Notes under the pieces: generated by a model
What the model saw: the letters and a program-made list of their open reading frames with translations, nothing else
Databases searched by the model: none
Told to the model about the DNA's origin: nothing
Translations under genes and position numbers: made by a program
Shown here: in pieces, positions 6,439 to 12,709 of the stretch
How positions within the stretch are numbered: position 1 is the first letter of the stretch
Layout of the letters: each line of letters starts with the position of its first letter
NCBI GenBank assembly: GCA_031290325.1
Contig: JAITNU010000212.1
Location: forward strand, 1 to 12,709
DNA length: 12,709 nt
Reading direction: 5' to 3'
DNA from: Treponema sp.
Lineage (GTDB): Bacteria; Spirochaetota; Spirochaetia; Treponematales; Breznakiellaceae

Positions 6439-7161
6439 ATGAAAAAGAAGGTTTTTTTCATGGAAATACTCAGCCTGGTGCTGGTATTCGGGATGGCGTT
6501 ATTTGTCGGTTGTTCGTCCGATGATGACGACGGTGGCGGTGGCGGCGGTAGCGGACCGCAAGGAAGCTTGACCGTTTACAATGGTTCAAACAAGAGCATA
6601 GATGTAAGCATAAAGGTGCTCGATGAGAACAACACTCCCACAACGGTAGAAAATTCCATCATTGTGGGAGCGTATAACAATACGGTGAGGACACTTGCTG
6701 TCGCTAAGTATCGAATAGACGTAAAGGCTGACCAGGTTGCTGATCTGTTCCATCAAATAGGCACCCTTATAGAGGGTACGAACGAATGGGTATATACCTA
6801 CAACAATAATCAAGGAGCCCTCGCCAAGCCTGTAAATACTTTGCCTGTGCCTGCTGCTCCGGGGACCTTGACGATTAGGAACGACGCTACCGATAAGATT
6901 ATTGTACAGGTACAGGTAGCGGTTCAGGGTCAAGCTGCTCAAAACGCTATCAAATACAAACAACTTGCACAAAGCGGTGGAACTGATACATGGCAGCTTG
7001 ACAAAGGTATTTCATATACTATAACCCTAACGACGATTCCGACCACTGGTGGTAACCCTACTCCAATCTCAAAGAGCGTAACGTTAAATACCAATAGCGG
7101 GTCAATAAAATACACTGGTGCATCAATTACTACTGATGACCAGGGTGTTGATGTTCAATAA
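6439..7161 (+). CDS. Hypothetical surface lipoprotein with Asp/Gly linker and two related beta domains
   Basis: The 240-residue protein begins with a lipoprotein signal peptide (KKK n-region, hydrophobic core, lipobox LFVGC, Cys25). An unusual Glu9 lies near the start of the core. After Cys25 comes SSDDDDGGGGGG, a low-complexity linker that would hold the protein off the membrane. The rest looks like two related beta-strand modules. One begins at residue 42 (GSLTVYNGSNKSIDVSIKV); the other at residue 142 (GTLTIRNDATDKIIVQVQV). This suggests an internal duplication of an Ig-like or similar sandwich. No enzyme motif is seen; an adhesin-like or structural role is only a guess. ATG at 6439 has GGAG at 6429-6432. 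The gene is AT-richer than its flanks, has its own promoter, diverges from the XRE gene and is followed by a stem-loop. Confidence 0.85.
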   Translation: MKKKVFFMEILSLVLVFGMALFVGCSSDDDDGGGGGGSGPQGSLTVYNGSNKSIDVSIKVLDENNTPTTVENSIIVGAYNNTVRTLAVAKYRIDVKADQVADLFHQIGTLIEGTNEWVYTYNNNQGALAKPVNTLPVPAAPGTLTIRNDATDKIIVQVQVAVQGQAAQNAIKYKQLAQSGGTDTWQLDKGISYTITLTTIPTTGGNPTPISKSVTLNTNSGSIKYTGASITTDDQGVDVQ

Positions 7162-7185
7162 AATCAAGCTGCTCGATTAAAAACC

Positions 7186-7222
7186 ACCGAAGGTTCCATC
7201 CATCAAATCAGGAACCTTCGGT
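7186..7222 (+). terminator. 12-bp stem-loop after the lipoprotein gene
   Basis: ACCGAAGGTTCC (7186-7197) and GGAACCTTCGGT (7211-7222) pair perfectly around a 13-base loop, 24 bases after the stop codon. The plus-strand tail (attgtcctc) is only mildly T-rich. An A-run precedes the stem, so the canonical T-run would lie on the opposite strand. It is probably a terminator or 3'-end stabiliser for the lipoprotein message. Confidence 0.65.
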
Positions 7223-7305
7223 ATTGTCCTCAAAATACTTGATATGAAAACAAATCACTTCTCATTCCTCACTATCCTGTGCTATGCTCTTGATAAGGAG
7301 TAGAT

Positions 7306-7440
7306 ATGCGTTCACTTACTTGTATCGTGCCATCGGTTGTTCCCTCAGCGTGGAGCCCCGGGGATGCCGCAACCTTGAGTATCAGGTTCCAGGAGCCGGG
7401 TTCCGGGATCGATGTGATCGCGGTCCGGTCGGTTGGTTAG
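7306..7440 (+). CDS. Possible small protein, 44 residues
   Basis: ATG at 7306 is preceded by AAGGAG at 7295-7300 with a five-base gap, the best ribosome site in this part of the window. The product starts MRSLTCIVPSVVPSAW and continues SPGDAATLSIRFQEPGSGIDVIAV, ending SVG. The segment after PGDAATL has the alternating pattern of a beta sheet. It could be a genuine small protein, a leader peptide translated ahead of the gene at 7455, or the N-terminal stub of a longer protein cut by the TAG at 7438. The stop lies 14 bases before the next ATG and in a different frame. No homologue is recognised. Confidence 0.45.
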   Translation: MRSLTCIVPSVVPSAWSPGDAATLSIRFQEPGSGIDVIAVRSVG

Positions 7441-7454
7441 AAGGCCGGGAAAAA

Positions 7455-7889
7455 ATGGCGTCAAAAATGGATCCCGTGGAATTCTGGCAAGACTATGAGG
7501 CGCGTTTTGGGGAAAAGGTCCACTCATATACCCTGGGACGGTATATCCGGGGCTGGGCCGAATATGATGCGCCCCTGTGGGGACTCTTAATCGTAACGAG
7601 CGGGGGGTTCCGCTTTCATCATTTTCCCCATGAGAGCTGGATTGAAGCCATGTCCCGGACCACCTCCGGTGGCACAGCTCCTACCGAAAAACTCATCTTC
7701 ATCCCCCAGGAGCGGCTCATATCCGTGGAGCTTAGGTTTGAAAAGTCCTGGTGGAAAAAACTGTTCTTTGCCCGGCCCCCCCTGCTGATTATCCGTTATC
7801 GTGCTGATAATGGCGAAGGGGAACTGGTAGCGGAAACCGAAACAAAGGCTGAGGCGCTGGTCCGCCATTTAAGTGCCCCGGTCACCTAA
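7455..7889 (+). CDS. Conserved-looking hypothetical protein, 144 residues
   Basis: Function is not recognised. The start chosen is ATG at 7455 (MASKMDPVEFWQDYEARFGEK). The open frame extends back to an ATG at 7284, but that stretch overlaps the small ORF in another frame, has no ribosome site and is not protein-like. The body contains PLWGLLIVTSGGFRFHHFPHESW, then KLIFIPQERLISVELRFEKSWWKKLFF, then PLLIIRYRADNGEGELVAET, and ends in a short helix. This run of beta strands closed by a helix would fit a PH- or GRAM-like domain, but that is inference from pattern only. There is no signal peptide or membrane segment, so it is probably cytoplasmic. AAGG at 7441-7444 is a weak, rather distant ribosome site; coupling to the small ORF upstream is possible. 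Its 3' end overlaps the convergent GH105 gene by eight bases. Confidence 0.7.
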   Translation: MASKMDPVEFWQDYEARFGEKVHSYTLGRYIRGWAEYDAPLWGLLIVTSGGFRFHHFPHESWIEAMSRTTSGGTAPTEKLIFIPQERLISVELRFEKSWWKKLFFARPPLLIIRYRADNGEGELVAETETKAEALVRHLSAPVT

Positions 7890-9006
7890 AACTGCCGGGT
7901 GTGAGACATCGCCCGCCTGTTTGCAGGTAATACTCGGTACACATCAGGAGAAAGGCCCCCATGCCGTGGAGGTCGTTCTGCACGGTGGGGCGTTTCAGGT
8001 AGAACTCGTAGTCCCCCACACCGGTCCCCACACAGATTTTCGGCACGATGATATCGTCCCCCTTAAACGCAAGGGTCTTGATAATTCCCTGATACGCTTT
8101 GTGAATGTACCGGGCGTAGCTTTTGTGGAGAACCCCTTTCCGCAGGGCTTGGGCAATCGCGTAGGTATAGAGGCAAGAACAGGAAACCTCATGCCAGTTC
8201 TGCGGATCATCCCCCCGGTTTACCACCTGATACCAGAGCCCGCTTTCCTCATCCTGAAAACGGATAAGGGTGTTGATAAGGTCCAGCCCTGCGTTGATGA
8301 ACGCTTGCCGCCGGCGGTGGTTCTCCGGCAGGAAGTCGAGAATTTCCTGGATGGCCACCGCGTACCAGCCGATGGCCCGGCCCCAGAATACAGGGGAACA
8401 GCCGCTTGTTTTATCCGCCCAGGCCGCGGTCTTTGAATCGTCCCAGGCATGGTAGAGCAGGCCGGTTGCAGGGTCGGTCATGTTGCGCCGCATCACTTCC
8501 ATCTGACGGTATATCTTTTCGTAGAGATAGGGCTTGTCGAAAGAGCGGGCGTACATCACGCTGTAGGGGCCTATCATATACAGGGTGTCCAGCCACATCT
8601 GGTTTGGGCAGTCGTATTTGTGCCAAAAACCACCTCCCGCGTTGGTAGGCCATTGTTCCACCGCCGGAACAAACTGTTCCAGGGCTTTTTTGTACCGCTC
8701 ATCCTGAGTCTTTTTATACAAGTTAAAGAGCAGAACCGCAGGTTGCATATCATCAAACTGCGGAACCTCGCTGTCGTTATGACGGATAGTTCCCGCCGCA
8801 TCAATGTAATAATCCAGCCATGCCTTGATGTAATCCCCGTACTTCTCTTCCCCCGAAAGCAGGTATACCCGTTCCATCCCTGCGAGAAATACCCCCTGAT
8901 GGTAGTGAAAGCGGTTTTCCGGTGGCAGCTTTTCTACTGTAAATCTGCGGATCAAGGTATCCGCCCCCATTTTGGCATAATCCAGAGCGCTTTTTTCGTT
9001 ATCCAT
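7882..9006 (-). CDS. GH105 unsaturated rhamnogalacturonyl/glucuronyl hydrolase
   Basis: The 374-residue protein belongs to glycoside hydrolase family 105 (YteR/YesR type). These enzymes remove the 4,5-unsaturated uronic acid left on oligosaccharides by pectin lyases, through hydration of the double bond. Visible motifs are FHYHQGVFLAGMERVY, Asp85-Asp86 in QFDDMQPA, MWLDTLYM with Asp140, SPVFWGRAIGWYAVAI, GLWYQV and KICVGTGVGDYEFYL followed by NDLHGMGAFLL. Asp85/86 and Asp140 sit where the active-site aspartates Asp88 and Asp143 of YteR lie. There is no signal peptide, so it acts in the cytoplasm on imported substrate. ATG at 9006 follows GGAG by eight bases and is preferred to a GTG at 9051. 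It is the last gene of the sugar operon, 81 bases after the MalG-type permease. Exact substrate is inferred. Confidence 0.93.
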   Translation of the reverse strand: MDNEKSALDYAKMGADTLIRRFTVEKLPPENRFHYHQGVFLAGMERVYLLSGEEKYGDYIKAWLDYYIDAAGTIRHNDSEVPQFDDMQPAVLLFNLYKKTQDERYKKALEQFVPAVEQWPTNAGGGFWHKYDCPNQMWLDTLYMIGPYSVMYARSFDKPYLYEKIYRQMEVMRRNMTDPATGLLYHAWDDSKTAAWADKTSGCSPVFWGRAIGWYAVAIQEILDFLPENHRRRQAFINAGLDLINTLIRFQDEESGLWYQVVNRGDDPQNWHEVSCSCLYTYAIAQALRKGVLHKSYARYIHKAYQGIIKTLAFKGDDIIVPKICVGTGVGDYEFYLKRPTVQNDLHGMGAFLLMCTEYYLQTGGRCLTPGSFR

Positions 9007-9087
9007 AATTATTTCTCCATATAATACTGGTGCCTTATTTTGTCCAGCCACATAGCCCAGATAATTGGCATCATTAAGAATCTCTTT

Positions 9088-9936
9088 TTAAGCCTTCAGC
9101 CCGGAAGTGGCGATACCTTCAACAATATACTTCTGGAAGATAAAGAAGATGATAAGCGAGGGCAGCAGTGAAAGGGTCCCCATGGCAAAGATCGCCCCCC
9201 AGTCTGTGGATGAGCTTGGATCGCTGAACATACGCATGGCCAGGGATACCGTAAAGCTTCTTGGACTGTTGAGGTACAAAAGGGGACCGAGAAAATCTTC
9301 CCAGCGCCAGTAGAAGCTGAAGATGGTAGCGGTGATGAGCGCAGGCTTTATCAGGGGGAAGAGGATGCGGCTGAAAATGGTGAATTTATTGCACCCGTCG
9401 ATCATGGCGGATTGATCCAGTTCCAAAGGGATACCCCGGAAAAACTGTACCATAAGAAAAATGAAAAATGCCTGGCCGCCGAAATAGGGCACGATCAGGG
9501 GGAGGAAGGTGTTTACCCAGCCCAGCTTGAAAAAGAGGATGAACTGGGGAACCATGACCACCTGGTAGGGCAGCATCAGGGTGAGGAACATGCAGGAATA
9601 CCAGAACTTGTTCCCCCGGAACTTGATCCGCGAAAACCCATAAGCCACCAGCGCTGAAGAGAGCACCGCCCCCAGGGTAGCAAAACCGGTAACAATAAAT
9701 GAATTCTTGTAAAAGGTAGTAAAGGTGGTGGAACCATTATACCGCCAGCCCCGGATATAATTCTGCAAGGTGAAATTTTTGGGGATCAGGGAAATAGACC
9801 CGAAGATATCCCGGGCCGGTTTAAAAGAACCGATCATCATCCAGAGCAGAGGGTAGAGCATAAAAATACCGATGAAGAGTACCACTGCATGAAATATTAC
9901 CGTGTCCCGTATACGCCGTGATTGTATCTTAGTCAT
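9088..9936 (-). CDS. CUT1 sugar ABC transporter permease, MalG type
   Basis: The 282-residue inner-membrane permease has six predicted membrane segments, the usual MalG/AraQ/LplC length. The first is about residues 13-35 (VIFHAVVLFIGIFMLYPLLWMM), followed by GSFKP. The EAA loop that docks the ATPase is at about 172-198 (ELDQSAMIDGCNKFTIFSRILFPLIKP); the invariant DG is present, but the Glu-Ala-Ala part reads DQSA. The C-terminus YIVEGIATSGLKA is typical of the MalG group. ATG at 9936 has GGAG seven bases upstream; the longer frame to 10032 overlaps the preceding gene. It starts 14 bases after the stop of the MalF-type gene and would form the heterodimeric channel with it. Confidence 0.95.
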   Translation of the reverse strand: MTKIQSRRIRDTVIFHAVVLFIGIFMLYPLLWMMIGSFKPARDIFGSISLIPKNFTLQNYIRGWRYNGSTTFTTFYKNSFIVTGFATLGAVLSSALVAYGFSRIKFRGNKFWYSCMFLTLMLPYQVVMVPQFILFFKLGWVNTFLPLIVPYFGGQAFFIFLMVQFFRGIPLELDQSAMIDGCNKFTIFSRILFPLIKPALITATIFSFYWRWEDFLGPLLYLNSPRSFTVSLAMRMFSDPSSSTDWGAIFAMGTLSLLPSLIIFFIFQKYIVEGIATSGLKA

Positions 9937-9950
9937 TTTGTTTCTCCGCC

Positions 9951-10852
9951 TTATGATTCGTAATAGACCCAGCGGTCTGAAGTTTTGAAGATCAAGCCGG
10001 TAAAGACCGCGATGATAAGTACCAGCACCCACGCCAGGGCAGAACTGTATCCCATCTCGTTATAGGCAAAGGCCCGAAGATACAGGTACAGGGCATACGC
10101 CAGGGTACTGTTCTGGGGATCCCCCTTGCCGCCTGATATGACAAAGGCCTGGGTAAAACCGTAAAACCGCTGATCAACTGCATAATCAAATTGAAGAAAA
10201 TAATCGGCGTCATCTGGGGCAGGGTAATATGCAGAAATTGTTTTACCCATCCCGCCCCGTCAATATCCGCAGCTTCATAATACGTCTTGGGTATCTGCCG
10301 AAGGCCGGCGAGGAAGATCAGCATGGAAGAACCAAACTGCCAGACTGCCAGAATTATGAGTATCCACAGCGCCGTATCGGCGTGGGCGATCCAGCTTATG
10401 TCGCTGTTAATACCAATGGCCTGAAGCAGGGTATTTATCACTCCGTCGGACATAAACATGCGCCGCCACATAACCGCCACCGCGATACTACCTCCAACCA
10501 GAGAAGGCAGGTAATAAGCAGCCTGGTAAAACCGGATCATCACTGAAGCGCGCTTGAAAAGGACCGCCACAAAAAACGCGAACACCAGCCGGGCGGGCAC
10601 CGAAATAAACGCATAGGTAAAGGTAACCTGAAGGGATTTCCAGAACAGGGGGTCCGTCGCCATCCGGCGGAAGTTGGTGAGACCTGAAAATAGAGGAGAC
10701 GCCAGAACATCATAATTGGTAAAAGAAAAGTAAAAGGACATACCAATTGGAATAATGGAAAAGACTAAAAATCCTATGAGCCAGGGACTGATAAACAAAT
10801 ATCCCGCCATATCTTCCCGAAGCTGCCGTTTACCGGAATAATAACCTTTCAT
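9951..10852 (-). pseudogene. CUT1 sugar ABC transporter permease, MalF type, frameshifted
   Basis: ATG at 10852 has GGGGAG five bases upstream. The first 232 codons encode a normal MalF/LplB-type permease: FISPWLIGFLVFSIIPI, later AAYYLPSLVGGSIAVAVMW, and a classic EAA loop, YYEAADIDGAGWVKQFLHITLP (about 191-212). After Val232 the frame is lost. The zero frame runs on to a stop at 9992 with unrelated residues. The proper C-terminus continues in another frame: FTQAFVISGG, then DPQNSTLAYALYLYLRAF, then MGYSSALAWVLVLIIAVFTG, ending RWVYYES at 9951. Adding one base to the T4 run (AAAA at 10155-10158 on the plus strand) yields SGFTVFTQAFV and a 300-residue protein of the expected length. It could be a true mutation, a sequencing error, or a message rescued by slippage. 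Confidence 0.88.
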
Positions 10853-10881
10853 GAACACTCCCCTTTTATTAGTGAGCAGAA

Positions 10882-10970
10882 AGGAGTTAGAAGTGAGTAG
10901 TTTCGTTGTTACCAAACGTGAAGCATCACGGACTGTTTTGTAACATCAAAACTACTTCCTGCTAACTCCT
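10882..10970. repeat. Large imperfect hairpin between binding-protein and permease genes
   Basis: The left arm 10882-10905 (AGGAGTTAG, then aagtgagtagtttcg) pairs with the right arm 10947-10970 at 20 of 24 positions. Two smaller perfect stems nest inside: TGTTAC 10907-10912 with GTAACA 10940-10945, and CGTGA 10917-10921 with TCACG 10926-10930 around AGCA. The whole lies in the 131-base gap after the binding-protein stop. A structured element here would protect the 3' end of the abundant binding-protein message, or attenuate read-through into the permeases, as REP elements do between malE and malF of Escherichia coli. It could also be a small dispersed repeat. Confidence 0.7.
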
Positions 10971-10983
10971 CAGTATCTAAAAC

Positions 10984-12267
10984 TCACCGCGCCAAAACCG
11001 TATTAGCAGCCTGGATCATCTGGGCCACAGCAGCGTCGGAGGAAAGCTGGCCGGTCAGGGCCTGGAGGAGAATCGGTCGTATAACGTCCCGGACTTCTCC
11101 GCTCGCCGCCGGATCCGGCGGGTCGATAGGGCTGGTAAAGGGCGTCACCCTGGTGATGTAGTCAAAGAGGTACTTCATATTGGGATCGACCCGGGGACCG
11201 AGGTCTTCCCGGACACTGGTTGGAACCGGGACGCCCCGTTCCGCCAGGAGGATGCGGTTGGCCTCAAGATCGTTGAGTATGAAGTTCACGAACTTTGCGG
11301 CCAGTTCTTTATTTTTGGAAGAGGCAAGCATGGAGATAAACTGGGAGGGCTTCAGGTAGGTGCCGAAAGGCGCCTTGTTCCCGTTCACACTCGGACAGAT
11401 GAGGTAATCAAGGGGCCGTTTGGCGGCGTTCAGATGGCCGATGTGCTGGTTGCTCCAGTAGTAGGAGTTCCAGGTTTTGCCCCGGGATATAGGTTCCTCT
11501 TCCATGGCCAGGTTCAGGAGGAAACCTTCCTCGGTATTAAAGAGGGCACCTGCAGCTTTGAGCCGGAGGAAGACATCAATGAAGTCCTTTATAATAGCGG
11601 GGCTGTCGGTCCAGCCCAGGCTCTTGCCGTCCTTCGCGAAGTAGGGCTTGCCATACTGCCGGACCGTATGCTCAAAGAGCTGGTGGAATTCATTGGGCGG
11701 CATGGTCTGAACGCCGGTCTTCTGATAGATAGTCAGGGCGTACTGTTCAAAGTCCTTCCAGGTCCACGTGGTGTCGTCAATGGTAATTTCGGCCTGCTTG
11801 AGCACCGCCGGGTCCACACCGATACCCCAGGCATTGGTCCCCAGACTCAGGGCCACGAGCTTACCGTCCATCCGGCCTGCAGCCACAGCTGAATCGGCCC
11901 ATTTGGAAAGATCAATCAGCCCGCTCTGGACATAGGCGTTCATATCCACGAGCTGATTCCGGCTGTTATACTGGGCAATGTACATATAGTCCTGCTGCAT
12001 CACATCCGGCAGGCTCCCCGCCGCAGCCTGAGTATTCAGCTTGGCCCAATACCCGTCCCATGCGGTGGGTTCGGTTTCTACCGTCACCCCGGGGTTCTTT
12101 TCCATAAAGAGCTGGGACACCTTAACGGTACGCTCATCACGGGTGGTATTACCCCACCAGGCAAACCGGAGATAGCCTCCGCCGGACGCCTGTTGCTGAC
12201 CGCCGCCGCTTGCAAAAACCAGAACCGGCAACGCCAAAAGAGTGAAAAACACTGCTTTTCTTTTCAT
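10984..12267 (-). CDS. CUT1 sugar ABC transporter substrate-binding protein
   Basis: The 427-residue extracytoplasmic solute-binding protein belongs to the MalE/UgpB (SBP_bac_1) group. The signal peptide MKRKAVFFTLLALPVLVFA is followed by SGGGQQQASGGG. There is no lipobox Cys, so cleavage after VFA by signal peptidase I is expected. The mature fold begins YLRFAWWGNTTRDERTVKVS and contains VETEPTAWDGYWAKLNTQAAAGSLPDVMQQD, a typical lobe-one segment, and LASSKNKELAAKFVNFIL near the C-terminus. ATG at 12267 has GGAGG five bases upstream; an ATG at 12279 would place the ribosome site inside the gene. It heads the operon, and the two permeases and the GH105 hydrolase follow. The operon context suggests an unsaturated pectin-derived oligosaccharide ligand; this is inference. 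No ATPase gene accompanies it. Confidence 0.95.
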   Translation of the reverse strand: MKRKAVFFTLLALPVLVFASGGGQQQASGGGYLRFAWWGNTTRDERTVKVSQLFMEKNPGVTVETEPTAWDGYWAKLNTQAAAGSLPDVMQQDYMYIAQYNSRNQLVDMNAYVQSGLIDLSKWADSAVAAGRMDGKLVALSLGTNAWGIGVDPAVLKQAEITIDDTTWTWKDFEQYALTIYQKTGVQTMPPNEFHQLFEHTVRQYGKPYFAKDGKSLGWTDSPAIIKDFIDVFLRLKAAGALFNTEEGFLLNLAMEEEPISRGKTWNSYYWSNQHIGHLNAAKRPLDYLICPSVNGNKAPFGTYLKPSQFISMLASSKNKELAAKFVNFILNDLEANRILLAERGVPVPTSVREDLGPRVDPNMKYLFDYITRVTPFTSPIDPPDPAASGEVRDVIRPILLQALTGQLSSDAAVAQMIQAANTVLAR

Positions 12268-12400
12268 AAAAACCTCCATAACATCAAAGAATTTGTCTAT
12301 TTTTAAATAGTACCATTAATTTTTTGAAACCGCTATTGTAAAAAAATGGATATTTCTCTTAATGAGATGGAGAAAAGACGGAAACAGGATATTCCGGTTC
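12268..12400. other. Intergenic region ahead of the sugar operon
   Basis: This 133-base AT-rich gap presumably holds the operon promoter on the minus strand, but no convincing -35/-10 pair with correct spacing is seen. It contains the palindrome CTATTTTTAAATAG (12297-12310; 6-bp arms, 2-base centre), a possible operator about 30 bases upstream of the binding-protein start. A weak 5-bp hairpin (12379-12383 with 12392-12396) followed on the minus strand by TCTTTTCTCC may terminate the gene to the right. Confidence 0.4.
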
Positions 12401-12709
12401 TTACTGCGAAAGTCCGAATACATCTCCCTGAACAGTATTTCCCGCGAGCCAGAGGGCGCCGAATTGGCCGGTCCACCGCAACGTTCTTATGGAATACGGA
12501 TATACGCTGTCTGTGACCTTTTCCCCGGCTGTACGGGAATTGCGGATAACAAGACCACCCCGGCCTTGACTTTGAATCTTCTGTAGATTCAGGGAAGTGA
12601 AAGCATACCGGCTTTCATTCGAATCGCCCGTACCAGACATGATAAGGGCGCGGGTAAAATCAGTGAAGATATCGTTAAAGTCATCTCCCGTAGCGGCTTC
12701 CACCGCAGC
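12401..12709 (-). CDS. C-terminal part of a gene cut by the right edge, possibly a spirochaetal surface protein
   Basis: 102 codons are visible, open to the window edge and ending at TAA (12401-12403). The sequence includes EAATGDDFNDIFTDFTRALI, then MSGTGDSNESRYAFTSLNLQ, GRGGLVIRN, VYPYSIRTLRWTGQFG, and ends VFGLSQ. The aromatic, beta-rich tail and the DFTRAL plus SLNLQ pattern resemble, from memory, the region after the catalytic domain of large Treponema lipoproteins with a peptidase M30 (hyicolysin-like) domain. The catalytic part is not in the window, so this cannot be confirmed. It lies on the same strand as the sugar operon, 133 bases upstream of the binding-protein gene, and is probably a separate transcript. 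Confidence 0.6.
   Translation of the reverse strand, partial: AAVEAATGDDFNDIFTDFTRALIMSGTGDSNESRYAFTSLNLQKIQSQGRGGLVIRNSRTAGEKVTDSVYPYSIRTLRWTGQFGALWLAGNTVQGDVFGLSQ

Noticed and set aside
7284..7454. Longer N-terminus for the hypothetical protein, from ATG 7284
   Set aside because: No ribosome site, implausible composition, and it overlaps the better-supported small ORF in another frame.
8449..9024. Long plus-strand open frame opposite GH105
   Set aside because: GH105 on the minus strand has full family motifs; the plus frame has no recognisable features or ribosome site.
9007..9087. Separate promoter for GH105 in the 81-base gap
   Set aside because: A TGGACA and a TATTAT are present on the minus strand, but the spacer is only 14 bases.
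10153..10168. Exact tandem 8-base duplication (GTAAAACC twice) as the cause of the permease frameshift
   Set aside because: Removing one copy restores the frame but yields SGFTQAFV, three residues shorter than normal for this family; adding one T gives SGFTVFTQAFV with usual spacing. The repeat is probably a by-product of losing one T.

Overview
The window reads as chromosomal DNA of a Treponema-like spirochaete. This is inferred from protein style: a sugar-binding protein whose mature part opens with a Gly/Gln-rich run after 'VFA', small XRE regulators of the 'NTTQEWVAKKAGIS' type, and several hypothetical proteins that look lineage-specific. Base composition is moderate to GC-leaning, except for a visibly AT-richer island at about 6.24-7.25 kb. 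The sugar transporter and the unsaturated-uronyl hydrolase suggest a saprophytic or gut-associated organism that uses plant polysaccharide fragments. The species cannot be fixed from the sequence.

Left block, 1-3819, minus strand. Four tightly packed genes read right to left: an MBL-fold hydrolase, an iron-sulfur flavoprotein, histidyl-tRNA synthetase (hisS) and a CapA-type lipoprotein that runs off the left edge. Gaps are 28, 15 and 12 bases, so they are probably one operon. The CapA gene appears to start at TTG, and a 27-residue repeat separates its lipobox from its catalytic domain.

Middle block, 3.83-7.89 kb. A plus-strand membrane protein of unknown function diverges from the MBL gene; its best ribosome site points to a CTG start. 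It converges, stop codon against stop codon, on a minus-strand UPF0158-GNAT fusion. Next to that is a small XRE repressor gene. The XRE gene diverges from a lipoprotein gene across a compact control region: a near-consensus promoter (TTGACA-17-TATATT) with three 14-base operator-like elements and a shortened fourth copy. This looks like a self-contained regulator/surface-lipoprotein module and is the best candidate for something undescribed. A 12-bp stem-loop follows the lipoprotein gene, then a possible 44-residue ORF with an excellent ribosome site and a conserved-looking hypothetical gene.

Right block, 7.88-12.27 kb, minus strand. This is a carbohydrate utilisation operon: a CUT1 sugar-binding protein, a MalF-type permease, a MalG-type permease and a GH105 unsaturated rhamnogalacturonyl/glucuronyl hydrolase. 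The binding protein would capture pectin-derived unsaturated oligosaccharides, the permeases import them, and GH105 cleaves the unsaturated uronic acid in the cytoplasm. No ATPase gene is present, so a shared ATPase elsewhere is implied. The MalF-type gene carries a single-base frameshift at 10155-10158, exactly where a one-base insertion restores a normal 300-residue permease. A large imperfect hairpin lies between the binding-protein and permease genes. The far right edge holds the 3' end of another minus-strand gene, possibly a large spirochaetal surface protein.
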